Origin: Lutibacter oricola | GTDB lineage: Bacteria > Bacteroidota > Bacteroidia > Flavobacteriales > Flavobacteriaceae | Length of the DNA: 64,000 nt | Direction of reading: 5' to 3' | Assembly: GCF_900106565.1 (NCBI RefSeq) | Contig: NZ_FNNJ01000013.1 | Location: 1 to 64,000, forward strand | Made by a program: the position numbers and the translations under genes | The notes under the pieces: model-generated | The model's database searches: none | What the model was told of the DNA's origin: nothing | Seen by the model: the letters and a program-made list of their open reading frames with translations, nothing else | Part shown: one piece after another, positions 17,646-27,752 of the stretch | Numbering within the stretch: position 1 is the first letter of the stretch | How the letters are laid out: each line of letters opens with the position of its first letter

Positions 17646-20414
17646 ATGAAAAAACTAACCATCCTTTTTAGTCTATTATTTATTTCCTTCGGAATAAATG
17701 CCCAAGAGTCTTTAGTTAAAAATGTAGCATTTACCAATATTGGGCCGACAGTTATGAGTGGTCGAGTGGTAGATATTGATGTAAATCCTGAAAAAACTAC
17801 CGAGTTTTATGTTGGTTATGCTTCTGGAGGAGTTTGGTACACCAATAACAATGGAGCTTCATTTGCACCAATTATGGATTCAGCAGAAACAATTAATGTT
17901 GGTGATATTGCTGTAGATTGGAAAAATGGAACCATTTGGGTTGGAACAGGAGAAAGTAATTCATCTCGTTCATCGTATGCAGGGATTGGTGTTTTAAAAA
18001 GTACCGACAAAGGGAAGACTTGGACAAATACTGGGTTAAAAGATTCGCAACATATAGGTAGAATTATTATCAATAAAAACAATCCAAACGAAGTTGTAGT
18101 TGGTGTTGTTGGTCATTTGTACACACCAAACAAAGAGCGTGGAATTTATAAAACTAGCGATGGTGGGAAAACTTGGAATAATACTTTATTTATTAATGAA
18201 AATACTGGAGTAATTGATGTTTCGGTTTCGCCAACCGATTCAAATGTTTTATTTGCTGCAACTTGGGAGCGAGATAGAAAAGCGTGGAATTTTACTGGAG
18301 ATGGAGAAGGTTCTGCAATTTATAAAAGTGAAAATGCAGGAAGTACTTGGGTGAAAATTTCAACTAAAAAAAGCGGATTTCCTGTTGGTGATGGAGTTGG
18401 AAGAATTGGTTTAGCCACTTTTGATAATAATGTGGTTTATGCTTTGTTAGACAATCAGAATATGCGACCAGCAAAGAAAAAGAAATCACAAGTTGGCTTG
18501 AAAAAAGATGATTTTAAACACTTTTCTAAAAATGAATTTTTAAAATTAGATAAAAAGGATTTGAATGAATATTTAAAAGAGAATCGTTTTCCAAAGAAAT
18601 ATTCAGCAAAAAATGTAAAAGAATTGGTTGAAAAAGGAAAAATTGAACCGATAGATTTGGCTAAATATTTAGAAGATGCAAATTATATTTTATTGAATTC
18701 TGAAGTAATAGGAGCAGAGGTTTATAAAAGTGAAGATGGCGGAAAAACGTGGAAGAAAACACATAAAGATTATTTAGATGATGTGTATAGCTCGTACGGT
18801 TATTATTTTGGAATTATGGCTGTAAATACTTCAAACCAAAACAAAATTTATATTGGTGGAGTTCCGTTGTTAAAATCTGATGATGGTGGAAAAACTTTTT
18901 CTTCAATGTGGAGAGAAAACGTGCACGCCGATCATCAAGCATTGTGGATAAATCCAAATTTAGAAGGCCACGTAATCAATGGGAACGATGGAGGAGTAAA
19001 CATAACTTATGATGATGGTGAGAATTGGTATAAAAATAATTCACCAGCCGTTGGTCAATTTTACGCAATAAATGTAGATAATAAAAAAACATACAATGTG
19101 TATGGAGGATTGCAAGATAATGGTGTTTGGTATGGCCCAAGTACTTACAAAGCTTCAAAAAATTGGAATAGTACAGGTGAATATCCTTACAAAAGTTTAG
19201 GTGGAGGAGATGGAATGCAAGTTCAAATTGATAGCAGAGACAATAATGTGGTGTATTCTGGTTCACAGTTTGGTTATTATTTTAGAACAAATACTGAAAC
19301 GGGTGATTATTTAAGTATTCATCCAACACACGAATTGGGCGATTCTCCGTACCGATACAATTGGCAAGCTCCAATTTTGTTGTCGCCACATAACCAAGAC
19401 ATTTTATATATTGGAGCAAATAAGTTATTGCGCTCAATGGACCAAGGTGAAAATTTTGATGTAATTTCAGAAGATTTAACAACTGGTGGAAAAAAAGGAA
19501 ATGTACCTTATGGAACCTTAACTACCATTTCTGAAAGTCCATTTAAATTTGGATTTATTTATGTTGGAAGTGATGATGGATTTGTAAATGTTACTGAAAA
19601 TGGAGGAAATAGTTGGACTAGAATTTCTGATAATTTACCGCAAGGTTTATGGGTTTCAAGAGTTATTGCTTCAAAATTTGAAGAAAACAGAGTTTATGTA
19701 ACGTTGAATGGTTATAGAAACGATGATTTTAAAACCTATGTGTATGTAAGTGAAGATAAAGGAAAAACGTGGAAATCTATTGTCTCAAATATTTCTGATT
19801 CTCCTGTAAATGTAATTAAAGAAGATGCTGAAAACGAAAACGTATTGTATGTTGGAACAGATAATGCGTTGTATGTTTCTCTAAATAGAGGTGAAAGTTG
19901 GGAGCAATTTTCAAAAAATTTACCACCAGTTGCAGTGCACGATGTAGTAATTCAAAACGAAGCTAAAGATTTAGTGGTTGGAACACACGGACGCTCTATA
20001 TACAAGGCGAATATTTCGGGAATTCAACAGTTTGAAAAAACAAAAGGTAAAGATGTGGTAATTTTTAATGTAAAATCAATGCGTCATTCTTCACGTTGGG
20101 GAAAATCTTGGAGTAAATGGATGCCATTAAATGAGCCAGAAATATCAATTCCTTATTTTGTAAATGCATCAGGAAATTATACTGTTGAAATTTTAGCAGA
20201 AGACGGAACCAAGTTAAACGGTTTTAAAGTAGAAGCTTCAAAAGGCTATAACTATTTTGTGTACGATGTTTCTACTTCAGAAAAAGTGGTAAAGAATTAT
20301 TTTACAAAAAAGAAAATTAAAGTTGAAAAAGCGCAAACTGAAAAATACTATTTGCCTAAAGGAAAATATACAGTGAAAATAGGTGAAGCTACTTCTGCTT
20401 TTGAGTTGAAGTAA
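17646..20414 (+). CDS. Secreted sortilin/BNR-type beta-propeller protein
   Basis: 922 residues with signal peptide (1-19, ending INAQ). Many Asp-box/BNR repeats of form S-x-D-x-G-x-T-W are visible (STDKGKTW, TSDGGKTW, SENAGSTW, SEDGGKTW, SDDGGKTF, SEDKGKTW), which form VPS10/sortilin-type propellers seen in glycosidase-like exo-enzymes. A Lys-rich, probably helical insert spans about residues 275-350 between blades. The C-terminus (about 800-922) is a separate beta domain without a recognisable T9SS sorting tail. Catalytic function is not evident, and annotation as a glycosyl hydrolase would be an over-call. It starts one base after the chaN-like stop. Confidence 0.85.
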   Translation: MKKLTILFSLLFISFGINAQESLVKNVAFTNIGPTVMSGRVVDIDVNPEKTTEFYVGYASGGVWYTNNNGASFAPIMDSAETINVGDIAVDWKNGTIWVGTGESNSSRSSYAGIGVLKSTDKGKTWTNTGLKDSQHIGRIIINKNNPNEVVVGVVGHLYTPNKERGIYKTSDGGKTWNNTLFINENTGVIDVSVSPTDSNVLFAATWERDRKAWNFTGDGEGSAIYKSENAGSTWVKISTKKSGFPVGDGVGRIGLATFDNNVVYALLDNQNMRPAKKKKSQVGLKKDDFKHFSKNEFLKLDKKDLNEYLKENRFPKKYSAKNVKELVEKGKIEPIDLAKYLEDANYILLNSEVIGAEVYKSEDGGKTWKKTHKDYLDDVYSSYGYYFGIMAVNTSNQNKIYIGGVPLLKSDDGGKTFSSMWRENVHADHQALWINPNLEGHVINGNDGGVNITYDDGENWYKNNSPAVGQFYAINVDNKKTYNVYGGLQDNGVWYGPSTYKASKNWNSTGEYPYKSLGGGDGMQVQIDSRDNNVVYSGSQFGYYFRTNTETGDYLSIHPTHELGDSPYRYNWQAPILLSPHNQDILYIGANKLLRSMDQGENFDVISEDLTTGGKKGNVPYGTLTTISESPFKFGFIYVGSDDGFVNVTENGGNSWTRISDNLPQGLWVSRVIASKFEENRVYVTLNGYRNDDFKTYVYVSEDKGKTWKSIVSNISDSPVNVIKEDAENENVLYVGTDNALYVSLNRGESWEQFSKNLPPVAVHDVVIQNEAKDLVVGTHGRSIYKANISGIQQFEKTKGKDVVIFNVKSMRHSSRWGKSWSKWMPLNEPEISIPYFVNASGNYTVEILAEDGTKLNGFKVEASKGYNYFVYDVSTSEKVVKNYFTKKKIKVEKAQTEKYYLPKGKYTVKIGEATSAFELK

Positions 20415-20462
20415 TTTTATAAGGTGAATATTTGCTTTTGTAGGTAAGAAAGGAAAGTGAGA

Positions 20463-21131
20463 ATGGGAATAAAATTATGCTTGTCATTCCTGCGAAAGCA
20501 GGGATCTATTAGGTTTAGTAGTAAAATTATACTGTTTTTTTTAATAGTTGTTAACTTTCAACTAAATGCGCAATCCAATTGGAAAGGTTTTTGGAAACAA
20601 TCTACGCCAATTAAATGTTGGGTAGTAACGCATCCTTTTAAAGCAAAAAAAGCTCAAATAATTTCAGAAGAAACAAAACAAATTACCGACTCTATTGCAA
20701 AAACAAATTTGTTAGATGGTGATAAATTTGGTGGGCAAGTAGATGCTTTTCGTCACGCGTATTGGATGGCGCGTTTACGGCAAGAAATTGGAAAAGGCGC
20801 TTCATTATCTTTAGGAAGAGCTTATGAACGCAGTAATAAAAAATCCTTCAGAAAAAGTAAGCGTAAAGGTGAGATTTCTGGTTATGATAAAGTTTCAAAG
20901 CAAATGGACTTGTTTAATAACAAGGTTGGGGTTACTTTTACTAAAAAGAGAGAAATTATTCAGAAAAATGAATTAATTAATGAAATTATTAATTCAATTA
21001 AGGAAGGAAAGTTTAAAATTATTAAAAAAGATTCAGCCGGTAATTGTTTAGATTGTAACGGTAAAAAATTAAGCAAAACAAAACATAACGATTGGAAAAG
21101 TTTAAAATGTTTAGTTTTTTCTAAACTATAA
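20463..21131 (+). CDS. Secreted protein of unknown function; N-terminus built over a palindromic repeat
   Basis: 222 residues from ATG 20463; a GTG at 20457 is an alternative. The hydrophobic signal (IILFFLIVVNFQLNAQ) ends near residue 37 and is preceded by LCLSFLRKQGSI, which is the translation of a GTCATTCCTGCGAAAGCAGG repeat. No ATG lies between the repeat and the signal core. The mature part has DAFRHAYWMARLRQEIG, a GRAYERS segment and DLFNNKVGV, reminiscent of the DUF6973 family, plus a late CLDCNGK motif. It may be a small secreted helical protein or enzyme; function unknown. It lies 48 bp after the propeller gene. Confidence 0.7.
   Translation: MGIKLCLSFLRKQGSIRFSSKIILFFLIVVNFQLNAQSNWKGFWKQSTPIKCWVVTHPFKAKKAQIISEETKQITDSIAKTNLLDGDKFGGQVDAFRHAYWMARLRQEIGKGASLSLGRAYERSNKKSFRKSKRKGEISGYDKVSKQMDLFNNKVGVTFTKKREIIQKNELINEIINSIKEGKFKIIKKDSAGNCLDCNGKKLSKTKHNDWKSLKCLVFSKL
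20481..20504. repeat. Palindromic repeat inside a coding region
   Basis: TTGTCATTCCTGCGAAAGCA followed by GGGA contains the hairpin CCTGC-GAAA-GCAGG (20489-20502) closed by a GNRA tetraloop. This motif is familiar as a dispersed intergenic repeat in many bacteria. Here it is read in frame near the 5' end of the secreted-protein gene. Confidence 0.7.
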
Positions 21132-21191
21132 ATTATATATACAAAAGCTTATTTTTAAGTAAGTTTATTAATAAGTGTAATTATTACGTTT

Positions 21192-21199
21192 ATATTTGT
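21192..21199 (+). promoter_or_regulatory. Candidate -7 box of barrel-protein gene
   Basis: TATATTTG, matching TAnnTTTG, lies 51 bp before the ATG at 21251. Confidence 0.45.
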
Positions 21200-21250
21200 G
21201 TTTTGGTATAATAATTGTACCGAAATGCATATTAAAATTAAATTTTTATA

Positions 21251-22486
21251 ATGAAGAAGTTATTCATTTTATTCTTGTTTTTAGGTAGTTTTTTGGCTTC
21301 TGCTCAGTCAAATTCAAATAATTCAGATTTAAACTTGTATTTAGATTGTGGTAAATGTGACCACGCTTATATAAAACAAAATTTAAGTCATGTGAATTTT
21401 GTAAGAGACCAAAAGTATGCAGATGTTTATATTTTAGTTAGAACTGAGCGAAATGGTAGCGGAGGAGTAAAATATAGTTTTGAATTTCAAGGGCAGCATA
21501 GGTTCAAAAAAATGAGAAATAGGTTAAGTTTTTCAACAAAATCGGATGACACTAGTGCTGAAAAAAGAGATTTAGTTTTTGAATACTTGAAACTTGGTTT
21601 AGTGAAATTTTGGCTTAGAAGTGGAAATGATGATGTTATTTCAGTTCAGTTAAAAGAAGAAGATAAAACTGCTGTGGTAGAAGAAGTAAAAGATTCTTGG
21701 AATAAATGGGTGTTTAACGTTGGGCTTAGAGGAACTTTTAGAGGTGAAGAGGTTAAGGAAACTAAGTATTTAAATTACAATGCCTCTGCAAAAAGAGTTA
21801 CAGAGAAAAACAAATTTTTTATTAGGGTAAGTAGAAGTAATGATAAAAAAATATTTAGAAAGGATAGTGGAACTACCATAACTCGTCAAGAGTCCACTTC
21901 GTTTTCATTTTCGAATGTTTTTAGTTTAAATAATCATTGGTCAGCAGGTTTTTTTGGAGGAATGTATGAGTCAACATATAAAAATTTCGATTTATCGTAT
22001 TGGTTGAGGCCTGCAATTGAGTATAATTTTTTCGATTATAAGCAATCTTTTAAAAAGCAATTGGTTCTTTCATATAGAGTTGGTGGATCACAAAACAATT
22101 ATATTGAGACAACTATTTTTGATGAAGATGAAGAATTGTTATGGGAACATAGTTTTAATTTAGGTGGAGCAGTGCAGCAAAAATGGGGAAATGTTTCTGG
22201 AGAAATTTCTTATAGTAGTTATTTGCACGACACGTCTTTAAGTGCTGTTTCTTTCGATTTGGGTACAAACTTTAGATTGTTTAAAGGGTTTTCTTTAAGT
22301 TTAAATGGTAGCTACGATATTACAGATAATCAAGTAAACTTAGCTGCTGGAGATTTAAGTTTAGAAGATTTATTACTGGCTCAAAAACAAGCACAATCAG
22401 GTTATAAATATTCGCTTAGGTTTGGGTTAAACTATTCATTTGGATCTATGTATAATACAATTGTTAATCCAAGATTTAACTTCTAA
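21251..22486 (+). CDS. Predicted outer-membrane protein with N-terminal CxxC domain
   Basis: 411 residues with a clear signal peptide (1-18, ASAQ). The N-terminal ~120 residues contain LDCGKCDHAYIKQNLSHVNF, VRDQKYADVYILV and RNGSGGVKYSFEF. I recall similar cysteine/VRD/ADV patterns in uncharacterised proteins of several phyla, but no function is known to me. From about residue 150 the sequence turns into alternating aromatic-rich strands ending NYSFGSMYNTIVNPRFNF, which fits an outer-membrane barrel with a terminal Phe. It is monocistronic by position, with its own -7-like box. Confidence 0.65.
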   Translation: MKKLFILFLFLGSFLASAQSNSNNSDLNLYLDCGKCDHAYIKQNLSHVNFVRDQKYADVYILVRTERNGSGGVKYSFEFQGQHRFKKMRNRLSFSTKSDDTSAEKRDLVFEYLKLGLVKFWLRSGNDDVISVQLKEEDKTAVVEEVKDSWNKWVFNVGLRGTFRGEEVKETKYLNYNASAKRVTEKNKFFIRVSRSNDKKIFRKDSGTTITRQESTSFSFSNVFSLNNHWSAGFFGGMYESTYKNFDLSYWLRPAIEYNFFDYKQSFKKQLVLSYRVGGSQNNYIETTIFDEDEELLWEHSFNLGGAVQQKWGNVSGEISYSSYLHDTSLSAVSFDLGTNFRLFKGFSLSLNGSYDITDNQVNLAAGDLSLEDLLLAQKQAQSGYKYSLRFGLNYSFGSMYNTIVNPRFNF

Positions 22487-22678
22487 AATAAAATTTAACA
22501 ACTTTTTTAAATTGAATGAAGTTTAATAAATACTTCTAAATATGTCTTTTTTATGCCAAATAAAGACTGTTTTTGGTATATGCTTGTTAATTTATTAGGT
22601 ATTTAGAGTTGTTATTTTATAACCATTCTAAATAAAGCTAAAAGGTTAATTTATCTTAAATACAAAAGGAGAAATGAG

Positions 22679-22686
22679 TATCTTTG
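22679..22686 (+). promoter_or_regulatory. Candidate -7 box of sdhCAB
   Basis: TATCTTTG matches TAnnTTTG 24 bp before the sdhC ATG, giving a short leader. No other start signal is seen within the operon. Confidence 0.6.
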
Positions 22687-22710
22687 TAGCTTCAAAAAAA
22701 ATAATAAAAA

Positions 22711-23379
22711 ATGAGCGTTTTATCATCATCAATTGCAAGGAAAGTAGCCATGGCATTGTCAGCACTATTCCTTATCATTTTCTTAATTATTCATTTAGCA
22801 GTTAATTTAACATCATTATTTAGTGCAGAAGTTTTTAACGAAGCATCTCACTTTATGGGTACAAATCCTTTAATACAGTTTGCTATGCAACCAGTATTAA
22901 TTTTTGGAGTTGTATTTCACTTTGTAATGGGGTTTGTATTAGAGCTAAGGAATAAAGGAGCAAGAAATGTAAAGTATGCTAAGTTTAACGGAGCTGCAAG
23001 TTCTTCTTGGGCATCTAGAAATATGATTATTTCTGGAGCTGTTATTTTAGCTTTTTTAGTAATTCACTTTTTAGATTTTTGGATTCCAGAAATAAATACC
23101 AAATACGTTTTAGGCGATATGACTGGTATGCATAATGGAGAATTCAGATATTTTGAAGAGTTACAGCACAAATTTGTTCCAATGTGGAGAGTTGCTGCCT
23201 ATGTAGTAGCATTTGTATTATTAGGAATGCATTTAATGCACGGTTTTCAATCGGCATTTCAATCAATGGGATTCAATAACAAATACTCTAGTTGTGTAAA
23301 AACATTTGGAAAGTGTTATTCAATTGTAATTCCATTAGGATTTATTATTGTTGCATTATTTCACCACTTTAACCATTAA
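22711..23379 (+). CDS. sdhC: Succinate dehydrogenase cytochrome b558 subunit
   Basis: 222 residues with five predicted membrane helices and conserved haem-ligand histidines (for example HLAVNLTSLF, HFVMGF, HFLDFW, HLMHGFQSAFQS). The single large cytochrome subunit with no sdhD matches the B-type succinate:menaquinone reductase/fumarate reductase of Bacteroidota and Bacillus. It anchors SdhAB and passes electrons to menaquinone. First gene of sdhCAB, 12 bp before sdhA. Confidence 0.95.
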   Translation: MSVLSSSIARKVAMALSALFLIIFLIIHLAVNLTSLFSAEVFNEASHFMGTNPLIQFAMQPVLIFGVVFHFVMGFVLELRNKGARNVKYAKFNGAASSSWASRNMIISGAVILAFLVIHFLDFWIPEINTKYVLGDMTGMHNGEFRYFEELQHKFVPMWRVAAYVVAFVLLGMHLMHGFQSAFQSMGFNNKYSSCVKTFGKCYSIVIPLGFIIVALFHHFNH

Positions 23380-23391
23380 TCTTAGAAGAAT

Positions 23392-25395
23392 ATGACTACT
23401 TTAAATTCAAAAGTACCTCAAGGTCCAATTAAAGATAAATGGACAGTTTATAAAGAAAACGTAGATCTTGTAAATCCAGCAAACAAACGTAATATTGATA
23501 TTATAGTTGTTGGAACTGGTTTAGCAGGAGGTTCTGCAGCAGCATCGTTAGCAGAATTAGGATATAACGTAAAAGCTTTTGCTTACCAAGATTCTCCACG
23601 TAGAGCGCATTCAATTGCAGCTCAAGGAGGTATCAATGCAGCAAAAAATTATCAAAACGATGGAGATTCTAACTATCGTTTATTTTACGATACAGTAAAA
23701 GGAGGAGATTACCGTTCACGTGAAGCAAACGTATTTCGTTTAGCTGAGGTGTCTGGAGCTATTATTGATCAATGTGTTGCTCAAGGTGTACCTTTTGCAC
23801 GTGATTATGGTGGGTTATTAGACAACCGTTCATTTGGTGGTGTATTAGTATCTCGTACTTTTTACGCTAAAGGACAAACAGGACAACAATTATTATTAGG
23901 TTGTTATTCTGCAATGAACCGTCAAATTGCTCGTGGAAAGATTGAAATGTTCAATCGTCACGAAATGTTAGACGTAGTAAAAGTTGACGGAAAAGCAAGA
24001 GGAATTATTGCACGAGATTTAATTACTGGAGAAATTGAGCGTCATTCAGCTCACGCAGTAGTTATTGCAACAGGTGGTTACGGAAATGTATATTTCTTAT
24101 CTACTAACGCAATGGGATCTAATGCAACTGCAGCTTGGAAAATTCATAAAAAAGGAGCATTCTTTGCAAATCCTTGTATGACACAAATTCACCCAACGTG
24201 TATTCCACGTTCAGGAGATTACCAATCTAAATTAACGTTAATGTCTGAATCATTACGTAATGATGGTAGAATTTGGGTTCCAGCAAAAATGGAAGATGCT
24301 AAAGCAATTCAAGAAGGTAAATTAAAGCCAACTGCAATTGCTGAAGAAGATAGAGATTACTATTTAGAAAGACGTTACCCTGCATATGGAAACTTAGTAC
24401 CACGTGATGTTGCATCGAGAGCTGCAAAAGAGCGTTGTGATGCTGGTTTTGGTGTAAATGCAACTGGTGAAGCTGTTTATTTAGATTTTGCTTCTGCAAT
24501 TAACCGTTACGGTTCTGAGCAAGCAAAAATTAAAGGAATAGAAAACGCATCTAAAGAAGTTGTTACAGAATTAGGTGAAGCTGTTATTGAAGCTAAATAC
24601 GGAAACTTATTCCAAATGTATGAGAAAATTGTTGATGACAATCCATACAAAACACCTATGATGATTTACCCTGCAACACACTATACAATGGGTGGTGTTT
24701 GGGTTGATTATAACTTAATGACAACTGTTGATGGTTTATACTGTATTGGTGAAGCAAACTTCTCTGATCACGGTGCAAACAGACTTGGAGCTTCTGCATT
24801 AATGCAAGGTTTAGCTGATGGATATTTTGTATTACCTTATACTATTGGAGCTTATTTAGCTGACGATATTAGAACTGGTAAAATTCCAACAGACACTAAA
24901 GAGTTTGATGAAGCTGAAAAAGAAATTAAAGACAAATTAGAGTTCTTTATCAATAATAACGGATCACACTCTGTAGATTATTTCCACAAAAAGTTAGGTA
25001 ACATAATGTGGGAAAAAGTTGGAATGGCTCGTAATGAGAAGCACTTAAAAGAAGCTATTAAAGAAATTCAAGAGGTTCGTGAAGATTTCTGGAAAAACGT
25101 AAAAGTTCCTGGAGATTTAAATGAAATGAATGTTGAATTAGAAAAAGCTGGTAGAGTTGCTGATTTCTTAGAGTTAGGTGAATTGTTTGCTAAAGATGCA
25201 TTAAACAGAAACGAATCTTGTGGAGGTCATTTCCGTGAAGAATATGTTACTGAAGATGGTGAAGCATTACGTGATGATGAAAATTACGCATATGTAGCAG
25301 CTTGGGAATATACAGGAAAACCAAGTGAAGCAATTTTACATAAAGAACAATTAGAATTTAAAGATATCGAATTAAAAACTCGTTCATACAAATAA
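23392..25395 (+). CDS. sdhA: Succinate dehydrogenase flavoprotein subunit
   Basis: 667 residues. The FAD-binding [18 protein letters not shown] motif is near residue 41, and the covalent-FAD region is [15 protein letters not shown]. Catalytic-site sequences include [22 protein letters not shown]-type turns, YTMGGVWVD and [21 protein letters not shown]. The product oxidises succinate to fumarate on the cytosolic face. Length matches the Bacteroidota/Bacillus B-type flavoprotein. The gene uses CGT for Arg and AAC for Asn more than most neighbours, as expected for a highly expressed protein. It lies 8 bp before sdhB. Confidence 0.97.
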   Translation: MTTLNSKVPQGPIKDKWTVYKENVDLVNPANKRNIDIIVVGTGLAGGSAAASLAELGYNVKAFAYQDSPRRAHSIAAQGGINAAKNYQNDGDSNYRLFYDTVKGGDYRSREANVFRLAEVSGAIIDQCVAQGVPFARDYGGLLDNRSFGGVLVSRTFYAKGQTGQQLLLGCYSAMNRQIARGKIEMFNRHEMLDVVKVDGKARGIIARDLITGEIERHSAHAVVIATGGYGNVYFLSTNAMGSNATAAWKIHKKGAFFANPCMTQIHPTCIPRSGDYQSKLTLMSESLRNDGRIWVPAKMEDAKAIQEGKLKPTAIAEEDRDYYLERRYPAYGNLVPRDVASRAAKERCDAGFGVNATGEAVYLDFASAINRYGSEQAKIKGIENASKEVVTELGEAVIEAKYGNLFQMYEKIVDDNPYKTPMMIYPATHYTMGGVWVDYNLMTTVDGLYCIGEANFSDHGANRLGASALMQGLADGYFVLPYTIGAYLADDIRTGKIPTDTKEFDEAEKEIKDKLEFFINNNGSHSVDYFHKKLGNIMWEKVGMARNEKHLKEAIKEIQEVREDFWKNVKVPGDLNEMNVELEKAGRVADFLELGELFAKDALNRNESCGGHFREEYVTEDGEALRDDENYAYVAAWEYTGKPSEAILHKEQLEFKDIELKTRSYK

Positions 25396-25403
25396 GAAAG
25401 ATT

Positions 25404-26147
25404 ATGAATTTAACGTTAAAAATTTGGAGACAAAAAGGGCCGCAAGAAAAAGGTCAAATGGTCGAATATAAAGTAACTGATATTTCAGAACACATGTCTT
25501 TCTTAGAAATGATGGACATTTTAAATGAAGGTCTAGTTGCTAAAGGTGAAGTGCCAATTGCTTTTGATCACGACTGTAGAGAAGGTATTTGCGGTATGTG
25601 TTCATTACATATTAATGGTGAACCACACGGACCAGATAGAGGTATAACAACATGTCAGTTACACATGCGTACTTTTAAAGATGGAGATACAATATATATC
25701 GAGCCATGGAGAGCAAAAGCATTCCCGGTAATTAAAGATTTAATTGTAGATCGTATGGCTTTTGAGCGTATTCAACAAGCAGGTGGTTACATTTCAGTAA
25801 ACACTTCAGGAAATACGCAAGATGCAAATGCAATTCCTATTCCTAAATTAGATGCAGATTTATCTATGGATGCTGCAGCTTGTATTGGTTGTGGAGCTTG
25901 TGTTGCTAGTTGTAAAAACTCATCGGCAATGTTATTTGTTTCGGCAAAAGTATCTCAGTTTGCATTATTGCCACAAGGTAAAGTAGAAGCTGCAGACCGT
26001 GTTAGAAATATGGTAAAACAAATGGATGATGAAGGTTTTGGTAACTGTACCAATACTGGAGCTTGTGAAGTGGAATGTCCTAAAGGAATTTCATTAGAAA
26101 ATATTGCACGTATGAACCGTGAGTATTTAAAAGCAAGTATTATCTAA
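25404..26147 (+). CDS. sdhB: Succinate dehydrogenase iron-sulfur subunit
   Basis: 247 residues. Three cluster motifs are visible: [2Fe-2S] [19 protein letters not shown] plus a later TTCQLH; [4Fe-4S] [11 protein letters not shown]; and [3Fe-4S]/second set [16 protein letters not shown]. It carries electrons from FAD in SdhA to the haems in SdhC. Last gene of sdhCAB, followed by a terminator. Confidence 0.97.
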   Translation: MNLTLKIWRQKGPQEKGQMVEYKVTDISEHMSFLEMMDILNEGLVAKGEVPIAFDHDCREGICGMCSLHINGEPHGPDRGITTCQLHMRTFKDGDTIYIEPWRAKAFPVIKDLIVDRMAFERIQQAGGYISVNTSGNTQDANAIPIPKLDADLSMDAAACIGCGACVASCKNSSAMLFVSAKVSQFALLPQGKVEAADRVRNMVKQMDDEGFGNCTNTGACEVECPKGISLENIARMNREYLKASII

Positions 26148-26169
26148 AAAATACATTTTAGAATACATA

Positions 26170-26205
26170 AAAAAACCCTGTTTCAGAAATGAAGTAGGGT
26201 TTTTT
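26170..26205 (+). terminator. Intrinsic terminator of sdhCAB
   Basis: AAAAAACCCT ... AGGGTTTTTT with an internal TTCA-GAAA-TGAA stem-loop, ending in a T-tract, about 23 bp after the sdhB stop. Confidence 0.85.
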
Positions 26206-26246
26206 GTGCTTTTTATTTAGTAATTTTAGCTCTGAAAATTTTAGAA

Positions 26247-27026
26247 ATGCAAGATTTAAAAGTAGCAACAATACAATCAAATATTTTTTGGCATAAAGTT
26301 GAAGAAAATCGAAGCCATTTTACTTCCTTAATTAATCAAATTAAAGAAAAAGTAGATTTAGTAGTATTACCAGAAATGTTTACAACGGGTTTTACTATGA
26401 AACCAGAAGAAGTTGCAGAAGATATGGCTGGAGAAACCATTAAATGGATGCAAAATATTGCTGCTGATAACGGTTTTGCTATTTGCGGAAGTATTGTTGT
26501 TGAAGAAGATAATAAATATTACAATCGCTTTATTTTTGTATTTCCTTCCAGAGAAATAAAAACTTATAACAAAAGACATTTGTTTTCTTTAGCAGGAGAA
26601 GAAAAAGTGTATTCAGCAGGAAAAGAAAAAGTTATTATAGAATACAATGGATGGAGAATTTGTCCACAAGTTTGTTACGATTTGCGTTTTCCTGTTTTTG
26701 CTAGAAATGTAGAAGCGTATGATTTATTATTGTACGTTGCAAATTGGCCAAAGAAAAGAATTTTGGCTTGGGACACTCTTTTACAAGCAAGAGCCATTGA
26801 AAATTTAAGTTATGTAATTGGTGTAAATAGAGTTGGGGTTGACCCTAATAAGTTTGAATACAACGGGCATAGTATAGCTTATAATACTTTAGGGGCAGCA
26901 ATTATACCGCTAAACCAAGAAAATGAGATTACTACTGTTGTTACGTTAAGTAAAAAGCACATTTCTGAAACAAGAAAAAGACTTAATTTTTTAAACGATT
27001 GCGATAGTTTTAAACTATTACACTAG
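26247..27026 (+). CDS. Nitrilase-superfamily amidohydrolase (omega-amidase type)
   Basis: 259 residues, cytosolic. The Glu-Lys-Cys triad is in place: Glu43 (LPEMFTTGF), Lys109 (YNKRHLF) and Cys143 (CPQVCYDLRFPV). The motif context (MFTTGF, RHLFSLAGE, CYDLRFPVF) matches the YafV/Nit2 omega-amidase group, which hydrolyses alpha-ketoglutaramate or alpha-ketosuccinamate in methionine-salvage metabolite repair. It stands alone after sdhCAB and its end overlaps the convergent plsC gene by 17 bp. Confidence 0.87.
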   Translation: MQDLKVATIQSNIFWHKVEENRSHFTSLINQIKEKVDLVVLPEMFTTGFTMKPEEVAEDMAGETIKWMQNIAADNGFAICGSIVVEEDNKYYNRFIFVFPSREIKTYNKRHLFSLAGEEKVYSAGKEKVIIEYNGWRICPQVCYDLRFPVFARNVEAYDLLLYVANWPKKRILAWDTLLQARAIENLSYVIGVNRVGVDPNKFEYNGHSIAYNTLGAAIIPLNQENEITTVVTLSKKHISETRKRLNFLNDCDSFKLLH

Positions 27027-27744
27027 CTTTAATTGTTGTTTCAACATGTTCAAACAACTCATTAAACTTCATTGAATCTGCTTTAATTGGTTCGTGAACA
27101 TCAAAAGTTAAGTTAACACCTATATCATTTGGAAATTTACCGTATTTTAAAATTTTCCAAGAATTATTTACTGTAATTGGTAAAACATAAGCTGATGGAG
27201 CGTACTTTACCAACATTTTTAGTCCATTTGGAGAAAATCTTTTTGGTATTCCGTTTCTACTTCTAGTACCTTCAGGGAAAATAACAGCCGATCTATTATT
27301 TGCTTCAATATATTTACCCAGTTTGGCAATTTCTGTAATAGCTTGTTTTGCATCTTTTCGATCTATTAAAACAGATCCACCATGTTTTAAATTAAAAGAA
27401 ATGCTTGGAATACCTTTTCCTAATTCTTTTTTTGAAACAAATTTTGGATGGTATTTTCTTAAAAACCAAATCATAGCTGGGATATCGTTAACACTTTGAT
27501 GATTAGAAACAATTATTAAAGGTGCGTTTTCGGGTATGTTTTTATTGTTTCTAAAAGATATTTTCGAACCTAAAAGATAAATACTATAAACAAGAAAGAA
27601 ATTTAATATGTCAACCGATTTTTTATGAGCCTCATATCCTCCTAATTTTAAACACAACCATTGTATTGGATGAAAAATTAGTAGTAATATAAAAAAAGTA
27701 AATTGGTAGATAGCAGAAGGTATGTAAGCTAAAATTTTTCTCAT
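27010..27744 (-). CDS. plsC: 1-acyl-sn-glycerol-3-phosphate acyltransferase
   Basis: 244 residues from ATG 27744 (MRKILAYIPS). An in-frame ATG at 27831 would run through the upstream gene's terminator and is rejected. N-terminal hydrophobic segments (about 10-30, 45-58) anchor it to the inner membrane. The PlsC catalytic motif is NHQSVND (HxxxxD, His82/Asp87), with IFPEGTRSR near residues 155-162 for glycerophosphate binding. It acylates lysophosphatidate to phosphatidate in phospholipid synthesis. Confidence 0.92.
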   Translation of the reverse strand: MRKILAYIPSAIYQFTFFILLLIFHPIQWLCLKLGGYEAHKKSVDILNFFLVYSIYLLGSKISFRNNKNIPENAPLIIVSNHQSVNDIPAMIWFLRKYHPKFVSKKELGKGIPSISFNLKHGGSVLIDRKDAKQAITEIAKLGKYIEANNRSAVIFPEGTRSRNGIPKRFSPNGLKMLVKYAPSAYVLPITVNNSWKILKYGKFPNDIGVNLTFDVHEPIKADSMKFNELFEHVETTIKASVIV

Positions 27745-27752
27745 AATAGTAT

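Noticed and set aside
18976-19482. Minus-strand frames inside the propeller gene
   Set aside because: His/Leu/Tyr-rich shadows of repetitive Asn/Asp codons; no promoter or family.
17646-20414. Naming the propeller protein a glycosyl hydrolase or sialidase
   Set aside because: Asp-box repeats alone define the fold, not the catalytic residues; no active site could be identified.
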